Below are positions 26,543 through 35,506 of a stretch of DNA of 64,000 nucleotides, in pieces. The translations under genes were made by a program, and so were the position numbers. Positions within the stretch are counted from its first letter, which is position 1; the number at the start of each line of letters is the position of its first letter. The notes beneath the pieces are model-generated. The model was not told the origin of the DNA and searched no databases. It saw only the letters and a program-made list of their open reading frames with translations. Source of the DNA: Streptomyces dangxiongensis (GTDB taxonomy: Bacteria > Actinomycetota > Actinomycetes > Streptomycetales > Streptomycetaceae); the NCBI RefSeq assembly GCF_003675325.1, contig NZ_CP033073.1:6014001-6078000 (forward strand), read 5' to 3'.

Positions 26543-27883
26543 ATGAAGAGCAGCATCCGTATCCGCACCAGCAGACGGGCCGCCTCGGCCGCCGCCCTGG
26601 CCTGCGTCCTCGCCCTGACGGCCGGCGCCTGCGGCGACGACGGCAGCGGCAGCGCGGGGGACAAGGGGGACGAGGGCTCCGGCAAGGGCACGATCACGTT
26701 CTGGGACAACAACGGCGGTGTCCGCACCGACGTGTGGAAGCAGATCATCGCCGATTTCGAGAAGAAGTACCCCGACATCGAGGTCAAGTACGTCGGCGTG
26801 CCCGCCGCGAGCGTCCAGTCCAAGTACGACACCGCCATCCAGGGCGGCGGCCTGCCCGACGTCGGCGGCGTCGGTACGGCCATGCTCGCCGAGGTCGCCG
26901 CGCAGGGTGCGCTGGAGCCGCTCGACGACCGGATCTCCGGCAGCTCCCTGAACGGCAGGCTCAACGCCAAGTTCCTGGAGAGCGTGAAGGCCGCCGGCGG
27001 CGCCGGCCGTACGTACACGGTGCCGACCTCCGCCAACAACGGCACGCTGTGGTACCGCACCGATCTGTTCGCTGCGGCCAGGCTGGACCCGCCGACCACC
27101 TGGACGAAGTTCTACGCGGCGGCCGGCAAGCTCACCGACCGGGACCGCAACCGGTTCGGGTACACCATCCGCGGCGGCGAGGGTTCCATCGCGCAGGCCC
27201 TGGACGCGATGTACGGGCAGAGCGGGATCACGTCGTTCTGGAAGGGCGACCGGACCACCGTCAACGACCCGAGGAACGTGGCCGCGCTGGAGAAGTACGC
27301 CGGCCTGTACAAGAAGGACACCCCGTCCGCCGACGTCAACAACGACTTCACCAAGATGGTCGCGCAGTGGGACTCCGGCAGCATCGGGATGCTGAGCCAC
27401 AACCTGGGGTCCTACGCCGACCACGAGAAGGCGCTGAAGGGCAGGTTCAAGGGCGTGCCCAACCCGACCCTGGACGACGGCACCCGGGTGCAGGTGTCCA
27501 ACCCGGTCGACGGGCTCGCGCTGTTCAGGTCCAGCCGGCACAAGGCCGCCGCCTGGAAGTTCATCGAGTTCGCCGCCTCGCACGAGTCCAACAGCAGGTG
27601 GAACCGGGTCGCGGGGCAGGTGCCGGCCAACCTCGAGGCCGCGCGGGACGCGTGGGTGCGGGCGTCGGAGCCGACGCGGCTCGCCGCCGAGGCGCTGAGC
27701 GGGGCCGGCACCAAGGTCGTGCAGTTGCCGTACTACCTGCCGGACTGGAACACCCTCTCCAAGGCCGACAACGAGTCCAACTTCCAGAAGGTGCTGCTCG
27801 GCAGGCTGAGCGCGAAGGAGTTCCTGGACACACTGGCCGACCAGCTCGACAAGGCCCAGGCCGACTGGAAGAAGAACCACTGA
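26543..27883 (+). CDS. Extracellular solute-binding lipoprotein (ABC sugar importer)
   Basis: A 446-residue lipoprotein: basic start (MKSSIRIRTSRRAA), hydrophobic stretch and lipobox LTAGAC with acyl-anchored C30, then a Gly/Asp/Ser spacer. The mature part is a CUT1-type family 1 binding protein (TITFWDNNGG, IIADFEKKYPDIEVKYV, NNGTLWYRTDLF, WKFIEFAAS). It captures the sugar for the two permeases encoded 3.7 kb upstream. In most such loci this gene comes first; here it comes sixth, after the intracellular enzymes. Direct GAAGAGAACCA repeats precede the ATG. The ligand is inferred to be a pectin fragment. Confidence 0.9.
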   Translation: MKSSIRIRTSRRAASAAALACVLALTAGACGDDGSGSAGDKGDEGSGKGTITFWDNNGGVRTDVWKQIIADFEKKYPDIEVKYVGVPAASVQSKYDTAIQGGGLPDVGGVGTAMLAEVAAQGALEPLDDRISGSSLNGRLNAKFLESVKAAGGAGRTYTVPTSANNGTLWYRTDLFAAARLDPPTTWTKFYAAAGKLTDRDRNRFGYTIRGGEGSIAQALDAMYGQSGITSFWKGDRTTVNDPRNVAALEKYAGLYKKDTPSADVNNDFTKMVAQWDSGSIGMLSHNLGSYADHEKALKGRFKGVPNPTLDDGTRVQVSNPVDGLALFRSSRHKAAAWKFIEFAASHESNSRWNRVAGQVPANLEAARDAWVRASEPTRLAAEALSGAGTKVVQLPYYLPDWNTLSKADNESNFQKVLLGRLSAKEFLDTLADQLDKAQADWKKNH

Positions 27884-27885
27884 GC

Positions 27886-27930
27886 GCCGGGCGGTTCCGG
27901 CCCGTGGGGGCCTGCCGGGCGGTTCCGGCC
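27886..27930 (+). repeat. 17-bp direct repeat after the binding-protein gene
   Basis: GCCGGGCGGTTCCGGCC occurs at 27886-27902 and again at 27914-27930. Each copy can fold on itself (GCCGG...CCGGC). It may form a weak mRNA end or stabilising structure within the operon. Confidence 0.45.
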
Positions 27931-28012
27931 GGCCGCGCCCCCGCGGCGGAGCCGCACCCGGACACCCGCCCCGAACCCCCTTCGCAGTTCCCCGCGTCCG
28001 AAAGGCACCCCC

Positions 28013-28813
28013 TTGTCTCTCACGCGCAGACAGCTCGGGCTCGCCGCTGTCGCCACCGCTCCCCTCGCCCTCGGCGCGACCGGCACGGCCCGGGCCGCCG
28101 GGCGCCGTCCCCGCACCCTGTACATCGCCGGTGACTCCACGGCCGCCCCGAAGGACGCCGGCGAGGCCCCGGAGACCGGCTGGGGCATGGCACTGCCCTT
28201 CTTCCTCCGCGAGGGCGTCACCGTCGCCGACCACGCGGTGAACGGCCGCAGTTCGAAAAGCTTCCTGGACGAGGGGCGGCTCGACGCGGTCCTCGCCTCG
28301 ATCCGGCCCGGTGACCTGCTGCTCGTCCAGTTCGCGCACAACGACGAGAAGGCCACCGACCCCGCCCGGTACACCGAGCCCTGGACGACGTACCAGGAGT
28401 GTCTGCGGCGGTACGTCGCGGGCGCCCGGTCCCGCGGGGCCCGGCCCGTCCTCGCCACCCCCGTCGAGCGCCGCAGGTTCGACGCCGACGGCAACGCCCT
28501 GCCGACCCACGGCGACTACCCGGCGGCGATGCGGGCGCTGGCCGGGGAGGAGGGGGTGGCGCTGCTCGACATCGAGGCGCTCTCGCTCGCGCTGTGGCAG
28601 CGACTCGGCGTGGAGGGGACGAAGACCTACTTCAACTGGACCGCCAGCGAGCAGGACAACACCCACTTCAACCCGCCGGGCGCCATCGCCGTGGCACGGC
28701 TCGTGGCGCGGGAGCTGCTGCGCACCCGGGTACTGGCCCGGCACGACGTCGTCCGGCTGCACGAGGACGTTCCGGCGTCCTGGATCACCTGGCCGCCCGC
28801 ACCGCGGTCCTGA
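28013..28813 (+). CDS. Rhamnogalacturonan acetylesterase (SGNH, CE12)
   Basis: A 266-residue exported esterase. The TTG start gives a Tat signal (SLTRRQLGLAAVATAP... ARAAG). The four SGNH blocks are present: GDST with nucleophile S42, HAVNGRSS with G78, FAHND with N110, and EQDNTHF with D215/H218, spaced as in CE12 enzymes. It removes acetyl groups from the rhamnogalacturonan I backbone of pectin, making it open to lyases. It follows the binding protein by 129 bases and lies 23 bases before the pectate lyase gene, so it is part of the pectin operon. The substrate call rests on the family and the neighbours. Confidence 0.85.
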   Translation: MSLTRRQLGLAAVATAPLALGATGTARAAGRRPRTLYIAGDSTAAPKDAGEAPETGWGMALPFFLREGVTVADHAVNGRSSKSFLDEGRLDAVLASIRPGDLLLVQFAHNDEKATDPARYTEPWTTYQECLRRYVAGARSRGARPVLATPVERRRFDADGNALPTHGDYPAAMRALAGEEGVALLDIEALSLALWQRLGVEGTKTYFNWTASEQDNTHFNPPGAIAVARLVARELLRTRVLARHDVVRLHEDVPASWITWPPAPRS

Positions 28814-28836
28814 CCGTCACCGAGGAGAGCCGCACC

Positions 28837-30174
28837 ATGAGTACATCCAACTGTCATGGACGTGTCATAGCAACGCTGGCGGGGTGCACGGCCCTCGTGC
28901 TGTCCCTCACCGGCACCGCCGCCGCGTCCGGCCCGGCCACCGGCCACCGCACCGGCCACCGCACCGGGCCGGAGCGCCAGGTCCTGCCCGCCCGGGACGG
29001 CTGGGCGTCCTACGGCACCGGCACCACCGGCGGGGCCGCCGCCGACCCCGCGCACGTGTACACCGTCAGCACCTGGGAGCAGTTCGAGGCCGCCCTCGCC
29101 GACGGCGGCAGCACGCCGAAGATCGTCCGCGTGAAGGGGACGATCGACGCCGACGGGCCGGGCTGCGACTCGTTCGCCGTCCCCGGCTACGACTTCGCCA
29201 CCTATCTGAAGACCTACGACCCGGCGGTCTGGGGGCGGACGCGCACCCTCGACAACGAGCCCGACGACAGCCCCGAGGGCCTGCGCCGCGCCTCCGCCGC
29301 CCGCCAGGACGCCTTCGTCAAGGCCGCCGTCCCCGCCAACACGACGATCGTCGGCATCGGCCGTGACGCCGGCTTCCAGGGCGCCAGCCTCCAGATCAAG
29401 GGCGCCGACAACGTCATCGTCCGCAACCTCGCCTTCGAGAGCCCCCTCGACTGCTTCCCGCAGTGGGACCCGACCGACACCGCCGAGGGCAACTGGAACT
29501 CCGAGTACGACAGTGCCGTCGTCCACGGGTCGGCCCATGTGTGGATCGACCACGACACCTTCACCGACGGTGATCACCCCGACAGCACCCTGCCGTCCTA
29601 CTACGGCCGGATCTACGAACAGCACGACGGCGAGCTGGACATCGTCAAGGGCGCCGACTACGTCACCGCCTCCTGGAACGTCTTCGAGGACCACGACAAG
29701 ACGATCCTCATCGGCAACAGCGACAGCGCCGCCACGGCCGCCGTGGACCGGGGGCACCTCAAGGTCACCTTCCACCACAACCTGTTCCGGAACCTGGTCG
29801 AGCGGGCCCCGCGCGTCCGCTTCGGACAGGTGGACTCGTACGACAACCACTTCGTCGCCGGGGACGGCTACTCGTACAGCTACGGCATCGGCATGGAGTC
29901 CCAGCTCGTCGCCGAGCACAACGCGTTCACCCTGCCGGACGGCGTCCTGGCCGGGTCGGTGCTGAAGAAGTGGAAGGAGGCGCCGGTCACCGCCGCCGAC
30001 AACTGGGTCAACGGCACGCCGGTGGACCTCATCGCCGCCCACAACGCCCAGGTGCCCGGCGAGATCCTGCGGCCCGGGGCCGGCTGGACTCCGGTCCTGC
30101 GCACCCGGGTGGACCGGCCGCAGGCCGTGCCCGCACTCGTCGGCCACCACGCGGGCGCCGGACGCCTGCGCTGA
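28837..30174 (+). CDS. Pectate lyase (polysaccharide lyase family 1)
   Basis: A 445-residue secreted right-handed beta-helix enzyme. ATG 28837 has GAGGAGAG upstream and a Sec signal ending near TAAASG. Family marks are VKGTIDADGPG, TIVGIGRDAGFQG, VIVRNLAFESP, DSAVVHGSAHVWIDHDTF (calcium-binding aspartates and the WIDH motif) and RAPRVRFGQVDSYDNHF, which contains the catalytic arginine. It cleaves polygalacturonate by beta-elimination outside the cell. It sits between the acetylesterase and the pectinesterase genes, so the three attack the same polymer. A hairpin follows. Confidence 0.92.
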   Translation: MSTSNCHGRVIATLAGCTALVLSLTGTAAASGPATGHRTGHRTGPERQVLPARDGWASYGTGTTGGAAADPAHVYTVSTWEQFEAALADGGSTPKIVRVKGTIDADGPGCDSFAVPGYDFATYLKTYDPAVWGRTRTLDNEPDDSPEGLRRASAARQDAFVKAAVPANTTIVGIGRDAGFQGASLQIKGADNVIVRNLAFESPLDCFPQWDPTDTAEGNWNSEYDSAVVHGSAHVWIDHDTFTDGDHPDSTLPSYYGRIYEQHDGELDIVKGADYVTASWNVFEDHDKTILIGNSDSAATAAVDRGHLKVTFHHNLFRNLVERAPRVRFGQVDSYDNHFVAGDGYSYSYGIGMESQLVAEHNAFTLPDGVLAGSVLKKWKEAPVTAADNWVNGTPVDLIAAHNAQVPGEILRPGAGWTPVLRTRVDRPQAVPALVGHHAGAGRLR

Positions 30175-30180
30175 CACCCC

Positions 30181-30206
30181 GGGGGCCGGGCCCGTCCCCG
30201 GCCCCC
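30181..30206 (+). terminator. Hairpin between pectate lyase and pectinesterase genes
   Basis: GGGGGCCGGG pairs perfectly with CCCGGCCCCC around a 6-base loop. It may end some transcripts or protect the upstream message; the pectinesterase gene starts 38 bases later. Confidence 0.55.
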
Positions 30207-30243
30207 GTCCCCCCGGCCGAGCCGCATCCGAAGGAGCACACCC

Positions 30244-31350
30244 ATGCCCCTGTCCCGACGGGGTTTCCTCACCGCGGGCGCCGTGGCCGCCGTCGCGCCC
30301 GGCCTCGCGTCCGCGCCCGCCCGGGCCGCCGCCGCACCGCGCCCGTTCGGCCGGTACGGATCCCCGGCCCGCCGCCTCACCCCGGACACCCTGTACGTCG
30401 ACCCGCACGGCCGGGGCGACTTCACCGCCGTCCAGGAAGCGGTGACCGCCGCCACCGGCAGCGGACGGACCCTGGTCATCGCGCCCGGCACCTACCGGGA
30501 GACGGTCGCCGTCGACGCCGGCCGCACGGAGATGACCTGGATCGGTGCCTCGGAGAACCCCCGCGACGTCGTCATCGTGTACGACAACGCGGCCGGCACC
30601 CCCAAGCCGGGCGGCGGCACCTACGGCACCTCCGGCTCCGCGACGACCACCGTCCGGGCCGACGGCTTCACCGCCCGCTGGATCACCTTCGCCAACGACT
30701 GGCTGCGCGCCGACCACCCGGACATCACCGGCACCCAGGCCGTCGCCGCCAAGGTGCAGGGCGACCGCGGCGCCTTCCTGCACTGCCGCTTCCTCGGCCA
30801 CCAGGACACCCTCTACGCCGACTCCACCGCCCTCGGCGTCCTCGCCCGCCAGTACTACGCGCACTGTCATGTCGAGGGCGACGTCGACTTCGTCTTCGGC
30901 CGGGCCACCGCCGTCTACGACAACTGCCACTTCCGCACCCTCGACCGCACCGACCTGGCGGCAGCCCCCTACGGCTTCGTCCTCGCGCCCTCCACGGCCG
31001 TCGCCGACCTGCGCGGCTACCTGGTCCTGCGCGGGCGGGTCACCAGCGAGGCCCCGGACGGCTACTACAAGCTGGCCCGCCCCTGGGTGCCCAGCTCCGA
31101 CCCGACCGCCCGCCCGATGCTCACCGTCCGCGAGACCTGGCTCGGCCCCGGCATCGACACGGCCGCCCCCTACACCGACATGTCGGCCGCCCACCCCTGG
31201 CAGCGGCAGCGGTTCGCCGAGTACCGCGACAGGGGCCCGGGCGCGGTGATCACCGTCCCGGAGAACCGTCCCCAGCTCACCCGGGAGCAGGCCGCGGCGG
31301 CGACCAGGGCAGCCTGGCTGGGGGACTGGACGCCCTGGAGGGAACGCTGA
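30244..31350 (+). CDS. Pectinesterase
   Basis: A 368-residue Tat-exported enzyme (LSRRGFLTAGAVAAV ... ARAAAA). It is a right-handed beta-helix of carbohydrate esterase family 8, with YVDPHGRGDFTAVQEAV near the start, the oxyanion glutamine in TQAVAAKVQGDR, the first catalytic aspartate in GHQDTLYA and the second in GDVDFVFGR; the substrate-binding Arg/Trp region is in ARPWVPSS. It strips methyl esters from homogalacturonan so that the pectate lyase can act. ATG 30244 has AAGGAG upstream. It closes the pectin operon. Confidence 0.92.
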   Translation: MPLSRRGFLTAGAVAAVAPGLASAPARAAAAPRPFGRYGSPARRLTPDTLYVDPHGRGDFTAVQEAVTAATGSGRTLVIAPGTYRETVAVDAGRTEMTWIGASENPRDVVIVYDNAAGTPKPGGGTYGTSGSATTTVRADGFTARWITFANDWLRADHPDITGTQAVAAKVQGDRGAFLHCRFLGHQDTLYADSTALGVLARQYYAHCHVEGDVDFVFGRATAVYDNCHFRTLDRTDLAAAPYGFVLAPSTAVADLRGYLVLRGRVTSEAPDGYYKLARPWVPSSDPTARPMLTVRETWLGPGIDTAAPYTDMSAAHPWQRQRFAEYRDRGPGAVITVPENRPQLTREQAAAATRAAWLGDWTPWRER

Positions 31351-31449
31351 CCGGACCCGTCGCGCGGCGGGCGGGCCGGGCGTAGGAAACACGCCAGGAA
31401 TTGTCCCCTTTTCCGTCGCCGTCGTGCCCGCCGTCGCGTGATACCCGGG

Positions 31450-31469
31450 CGAATTCGTGCATGAATTCG
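31450..31469. promoter_or_regulatory. Inverted repeat upstream of the aminopeptidase gene
   Basis: CGAATTC and GAATTCG form a perfect 7-bp inverted repeat with a 6-base spacer in the 282-bp gap before the M28 gene. The gap is less G+C rich than its surroundings and also holds a GGGGATCCCC palindrome at 31579-31588. A regulator site is likely; no clear promoter boxes were seen. Confidence 0.4.
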
Positions 31470-31632
31470 CGAGATTTCGCCCTGGCGGGAAACGGGCGTC
31501 CACTTCATTCCGTTTGTGAAGGCCGAGGAAAGGGCGGTGCGTCCGGGCGGGTGTCGTGAAATATTCGGGGCGGTCACGGGGGATCCCCTGATCGGACATG
31601 CACGCACCCGCATCGCAGAGGGGAAATGCGCA

Positions 31633-32583
31633 GTGCCATTCACATCCGTGCGTTCTGCCGTCGTCGCGGCCTCCACGCTGTCCCTGCTACTCCTGGGAAC
31701 GGCCGGTGTGCACGCCGAAGCGCCTGCTCAGGCAGGTGATGTGCCCGACATCTCCGTCACCGGGGTGATGCGGCACCTCGACGCGCTCCAGAAGATCGCC
31801 GACGCCCACCACGGCAACCGGGCCCACGGCACGGCCGGATATCAGGCGTCCGTCGAATACGTCCGGGGGAAACTGGACGCCGCCGGATACAGAACCTCCC
31901 TCCAGCAATTCGAGTTCGGTGGAAAGAAAAGCTGGAACCTGATTGCCGACTGGCCGCACGGCGGGCGCTCCGGAAAGGTGCTCATGGTCGGCGCGCACCT
32001 CGACTCCGTGGACACGGGACCCGGAATCAACGACAACGGCTCCAGCGTCGGTGCCATCCTGGAGACCGCGCTGACGGTCTCCGCGAGGAAGGCCGCCCCC
32101 GCCCAGCACCTCCGGTTCGCCTTCTGGGGGACCGAGGAGGAGACCTACATCGGTTCCACGCACTACGTGAACAGCCTGCCGCCCGCCGAACTGTCCAGGA
32201 TCAGCGCCTATCTGAACTTCGACATGATCGGCTCACCCAACCCCGGGTACTTCGTCTACGACCAGAGCCCCGAGGTCGCCCGGCACTTCAAGGCCTTCTT
32301 CGACGCCAAGGGCATCCCCACCGAGCCCGCCACCGCGCTCAACGGCCGCAGCGACCACGAGCCGTTCCTCGCCGAGCACGTCCCGGTGGGCGGTATCTTC
32401 ACCGGGTCCGCCGAGATCAAGACCCCGGAACAGGCCGCGAAGTGGGGCGGGACCGCCGGCCTGGCCATGGACGTCTGCTACCACCTGGCCTGCGACACCC
32501 CCGCCGACATCGACCGGCACGCCCTCGACGTCAACAGCGACGCCGTCGCGGCGATGGTGTGGAAGCTCGGCGTGCGCGGCTGA
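31633..32583 (+). CDS. Secreted M28 aminopeptidase
   Basis: A 316-residue exported zinc peptidase resembling the Streptomyces griseus aminopeptidase. GTG 31633 was chosen (GAGGGGA upstream, then a signal peptide ending at GVHAEA). The M28 ligands are in GAHLDSVDTGPGINDNGSS (His, Asp), WGTEEETYIGS (Glu pair), NFDMIGSPN (Asp) and GRSDHEPF, with the CYHLACDTPAD end that carries the last histidine and a disulfide. It trims large hydrophobic residues from peptides outside the cell. It faces the NRPS-like cluster across a bidirectional terminator and has no evident part in it. Confidence 0.9.
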   Translation: MPFTSVRSAVVAASTLSLLLLGTAGVHAEAPAQAGDVPDISVTGVMRHLDALQKIADAHHGNRAHGTAGYQASVEYVRGKLDAAGYRTSLQQFEFGGKKSWNLIADWPHGGRSGKVLMVGAHLDSVDTGPGINDNGSSVGAILETALTVSARKAAPAQHLRFAFWGTEEETYIGSTHYVNSLPPAELSRISAYLNFDMIGSPNPGYFVYDQSPEVARHFKAFFDAKGIPTEPATALNGRSDHEPFLAEHVPVGGIFTGSAEIKTPEQAAKWGGTAGLAMDVCYHLACDTPADIDRHALDVNSDAVAAMVWKLGVRG

Positions 32584-32603
32584 CCGGCTGGAGAGCAGCC
32601 CGC

Positions 32604-32639
32604 GGGCGCCCGGCGGTCCGACCGCTCCACCGGGCGCCC
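32604..32639. terminator. Bidirectional terminator at the left edge of the gene cluster
   Basis: GGGCGCCCGG pairs perfectly with CCGGGCGCCC; the loop itself holds CGGTC/GACCG pairing. It lies between the convergent ends of the aminopeptidase and the interrupted adenylation gene, and marks the left border of the biosynthetic cluster. Confidence 0.7.
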
Positions 32640-32652
32640 CGCGCCCGCGCCG

Positions 32653-34992
32653 TCAGCGCGCCCGGCGTCCGCGGGGGCGGGCCGCCAGCCGGGCCAGCCG
32701 GTCGCGGTCCACCTTGCCGGTGGGGCCGACCGGCAGGGCCGGCAGGACGAGCACGTGCTCCGGCAGCATGTAGCTCGGCAGGACCCCGGCGAGACTTCGG
32801 CGGACGAACCCGCCGGACAGCTCCCGCTCCGCCGCCCCGGTGGCCACGGCGGCCACGATCTGCGGGCCGTCCTCGCCGCGCAGCGTGGTGACCGCGCAGT
32901 CGACCACCCCCGGCACCCGCCGCAGCGCGGCCAGCACCTCGCCCAGCTCGATCCGGTAGCCGCGCACCTTGACCTGGTCGTCCCGGCGGCCCCGGAACTC
33001 CAGGTTGCCGTCGGCGCGCCACAGGGCCCGGTCGCCGGTGGCGTACATCCGCTCGCCGACCGGCCCGCCGACCGTGTCGGCCGTGAACTTCGCGGCCGTC
33101 AGCTCCGGTTCGCCCACGTACCCGTCGGCCACGGCCACGCCCGCGATGTACAGGTCGCCCTCCACGCCGACCGGCAACGGCTTGCGGTCCTCGTCCAGGA
33201 CGTAGTAGCGGGCGTTCCGGATCGGCCTGCCGTACGGCACGCTGGTCCACTCCGGGTCGATCGCGCCGACGTCGAAGTGGTTGGACCAGATCGTCGCCTC
33301 CGTCGCGCCCCCCAGGGCCACGACACGGGCCCCGGGGAAACGGTCCCGGACCCGGTCGGGGAGGGTGAGCGGCACCCAGTCGCCGCTGAGGAAGACCAGC
33401 CGCAGACGGGGCTCCGGGGCATCCGGCGGCGCCTCCTGCGCGAAGGACATCACCATGCTCAGCGCGGCCGGTGCCGAGTCCCAGAAGGTGACCGGCTCCC
33501 GCAGCATGATCTCCATCAGCCGTTCGCCGTCGGAGAGTTCGTCCGCCGGCACGACGCGCAGGCTGGCGCCCGCCGCCAGGACGCCCAGCAGGTCGTACAC
33601 CGACAGGTCGAAGGTCAGCGCGGTCACCCACAGCAGACAGTCGTCCGGCCCCACCGCGTACGTCTCGTTGACCCACTGGATGACGTTCACGGCACTGCGG
33701 TGGCGCACCGACACGCCCTTGGGCACACCGGTGGAGCCCGAGGTGAAGATGACGTACGCGGTGTCGCCGGCACCGGGCCCGGCCGGCAGCGGCAGACCGC
33801 GGGCGGCCTCCACGTCGCTCCACGTGCTGACCACCGGCTCGTACGGCTCCCCGCCCTCCGCCGGTGCCGGGCGCAGGACGACGTCGTAGCGGTCCCGCAG
33901 GACGGCCGGCCAGTCGTCACCCTCGCGGCGGTGGATCTCCGCCCGCACCGGCAGACCGAGCCCGGCGGCCGGCGCGCCGAACCAGTCGGCGGGCACCCGC
34001 AGATGACCCGGTTCCCCTCCTTCGCGCGGTTCCTCCAGGTCCGCGAGGACCACCGCCCCGCCGGGCGTCAGCGCGCCCAGCGCGTCCCGCAGCACGGACC
34101 GCAGGTACTCGAACCCCGGGAAGAACTGGGCGACGCTGGCCAGTACCACCACGTCGGCGCTCGCCGGCGGCACCACGTCACCGAGCCCGTCGGCGGCGGC
34201 CCGCACGAACCGGGCGCCCCCGCCGTACTCCCGGCCGGCCCGCTCCAGGGCCACGGACGACACGTCGACGCCCGTGTAGGCGGCGACCCGGTCCCGCAGC
34301 GCGCAGGCGATCAGGCCGGCACCGCAGCCCACCTCGACGACCCGGGGCCGGTCCGTCACCGACAGCACCAGGTCGCGCACATGCGAGACGTACGTCCCGA
34401 TCTGCTCGTCGGAGACGCCGTCGGCGGGGTTCCGGTTGAAGCCCGAGGCGCGGGCCTGGTCCCCGTCCTCGGCGACGGTGTCCCACAGCAGGCCCACCGC
34501 CTCCGCGTCCAGCGGGTCCGGGGCCGGGGCCCGCAGATCCGTGCAGACCAGCCGCAGCCCGGTGCCCGCGAGGTGCCCGGCCTCCTCCGCGCGGCGCGCC
34601 AGGGCGCGTCCGGTGACGATCCAGCCGATCCCCAGCCGGCGCACGGGGGCGGCGATCCGCGCGGCCGGCCAGCGCGCGTCCAGCGGCACGTAGGCGGCGC
34701 CGGTGCGCAGCACCCCGACGACCGCCCGCACACTGTCGTACGAGTTCTCGTGCAGGATGCCGACGAACGCGCCCGGGCCCGCACCCCGGCCGCTCAGGAA
34801 GCGGGCGAGCAGACCGGAGTCGTCCCACAGCCGCCCGTACGTCCTGACCTCCCCCTCCCCGAGGCGGACGGCCGGGGCGTCCGGGTTCTCCCGTACGCGC
34901 CGTTCGATCAGGTCGACCATGCTCACCTGGTCCTCGAACGGCCGTGCCGTGTCGTTCCACGCGGCCGGCGGCAGCTCCCAGGGCTCTGCCAT
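32653..34992 (-). CDS. Interrupted adenylation enzyme (A-methyltransferase-A), predicted to make S-methylcysteine
   Basis: A 779-residue stand-alone NRPS enzyme. The adenylation domain is split: core A2 (LRTGAAYVPLDARWP) is at 96-109 and A3 (YVIFTSGSTGVPKG) not until 413-426, with a SAM methyltransferase between (~165-375; motif I VVEVGCGAG at 218-226). Insertion at A2/A3 is the rare type seen in TioN of thiocoraline, which S-methylates cysteine. The specificity residues read by eye are D-L-Y-D-F-S-L-I-W, close to the cysteine code DLYNLSLIW, and GGATEATIW is typical of Cys/Ser pockets. A10 (GPTGKVDRDRL) is intact. It has no carrier domain, so it must load one of the free carrier proteins. 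It is last in the seven-gene operon; no MbtH partner was found. Confidence 0.85.
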   Translation of the reverse strand: MAEPWELPPAAWNDTARPFEDQVSMVDLIERRVRENPDAPAVRLGEGEVRTYGRLWDDSGLLARFLSGRGAGPGAFVGILHENSYDSVRAVVGVLRTGAAYVPLDARWPAARIAAPVRRLGIGWIVTGRALARRAEEAGHLAGTGLRLVCTDLRAPAPDPLDAEAVGLLWDTVAEDGDQARASGFNRNPADGVSDEQIGTYVSHVRDLVLSVTDRPRVVEVGCGAGLIACALRDRVAAYTGVDVSSVALERAGREYGGGARFVRAAADGLGDVVPPASADVVVLASVAQFFPGFEYLRSVLRDALGALTPGGAVVLADLEEPREGGEPGHLRVPADWFGAPAAGLGLPVRAEIHRREGDDWPAVLRDRYDVVLRPAPAEGGEPYEPVVSTWSDVEAARGLPLPAGPGAGDTAYVIFTSGSTGVPKGVSVRHRSAVNVIQWVNETYAVGPDDCLLWVTALTFDLSVYDLLGVLAAGASLRVVPADELSDGERLMEIMLREPVTFWDSAPAALSMVMSFAQEAPPDAPEPRLRLVFLSGDWVPLTLPDRVRDRFPGARVVALGGATEATIWSNHFDVGAIDPEWTSVPYGRPIRNARYYVLDEDRKPLPVGVEGDLYIAGVAVADGYVGEPELTAAKFTADTVGGPVGERMYATGDRALWRADGNLEFRGRRDDQVKVRGYRIELGEVLAALRRVPGVVDCAVTTLRGEDGPQIVAAVATGAAERELSGGFVRRSLAGVLPSYMLPEHVLVLPALPVGPTGKVDRDRLARLAARPRGRRAR

Positions 34993-35036
34993 CTGCTCTG
35001 CCCTCCTTCGTTCAGGCCCGCTCGGGCGGCGGATCG

Positions 35037-35465
35037 TCAGATGACGCGGCCGAACTTCGGGTTGTCGCGGTGGATGACCCGCTCCCGGATGCGCAGTTCA
35101 CCGTCGACGCGCACCATGCGGTCCTCGACGCTGGAGGAGGAGAAGAAGCGCATCTGGTCCTCCGTGTCGGTCTGGGTCACCAGCGAGTAGTAGGTGACGC
35201 GCAGGCCGTCGTCGCCGGCCGGCTCGATCAGGAAGTGGTCGAACCAGTGCCGGGTGACCAGCCCCTCGTACATCGGGAGCATGCTCTTCATCTTGGCGCG
35301 CATCGCCTCGCGGCCCTCCACCTTCTCCCCGCGGTGCGGGTGGGCGACCGAGCCGTCCTCGGTGAAGGTGGCCGTGAACCGCTCGATGTCCAGGTCGTCC
35401 AGGACGCGCATCTGGCGGGCGTAGAAGTCCTTGACCTCGATGTACAGGTCGGCGTTGACGGACAT
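35037..35465 (-). CDS. SnoaL-like / NTF2-fold protein
   Basis: A 142-residue single-domain protein of the SnoaL_4/NTF2-like superfamily, a cone-shaped fold used by dehydratases, cyclases and isomerases. It has the helical start IEVKDFYARQMRVLDDLDIERF, TFTEDGSVAHPHRGEKVEG (~33-51) and an acidic/histidine-rich pocket (HWFDHF, DGELRIRERVIHRDN). It lies between the ketosynthase and the interrupted adenylation gene. Given the polyketide context it may dehydrate or cyclise a carrier-bound beta-keto intermediate, for instance towards a cyclopentenone; that is inference. Family assignment is firm, reaction unknown. Confidence 0.8.
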   Translation of the reverse strand: MSVNADLYIEVKDFYARQMRVLDDLDIERFTATFTEDGSVAHPHRGEKVEGREAMRAKMKSMLPMYEGLVTRHWFDHFLIEPAGDDGLRVTYYSLVTQTDTEDQMRFFSSSSVEDRMVRVDGELRIRERVIHRDNPKFGRVI

Positions 35466-35506
35466 GGGTACTCCTTGCTGTGACTCGGTGCGGGAACGGG
35501 GGAGCG

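Noticed and set aside
28627..31599. Open frame of about 990 codons on the minus strand over the pectinase genes
   Set aside because: It mirrors the third-position G+C of the pectate lyase and pectinesterase genes; no recognisable protein sequence or ribosome-binding site.
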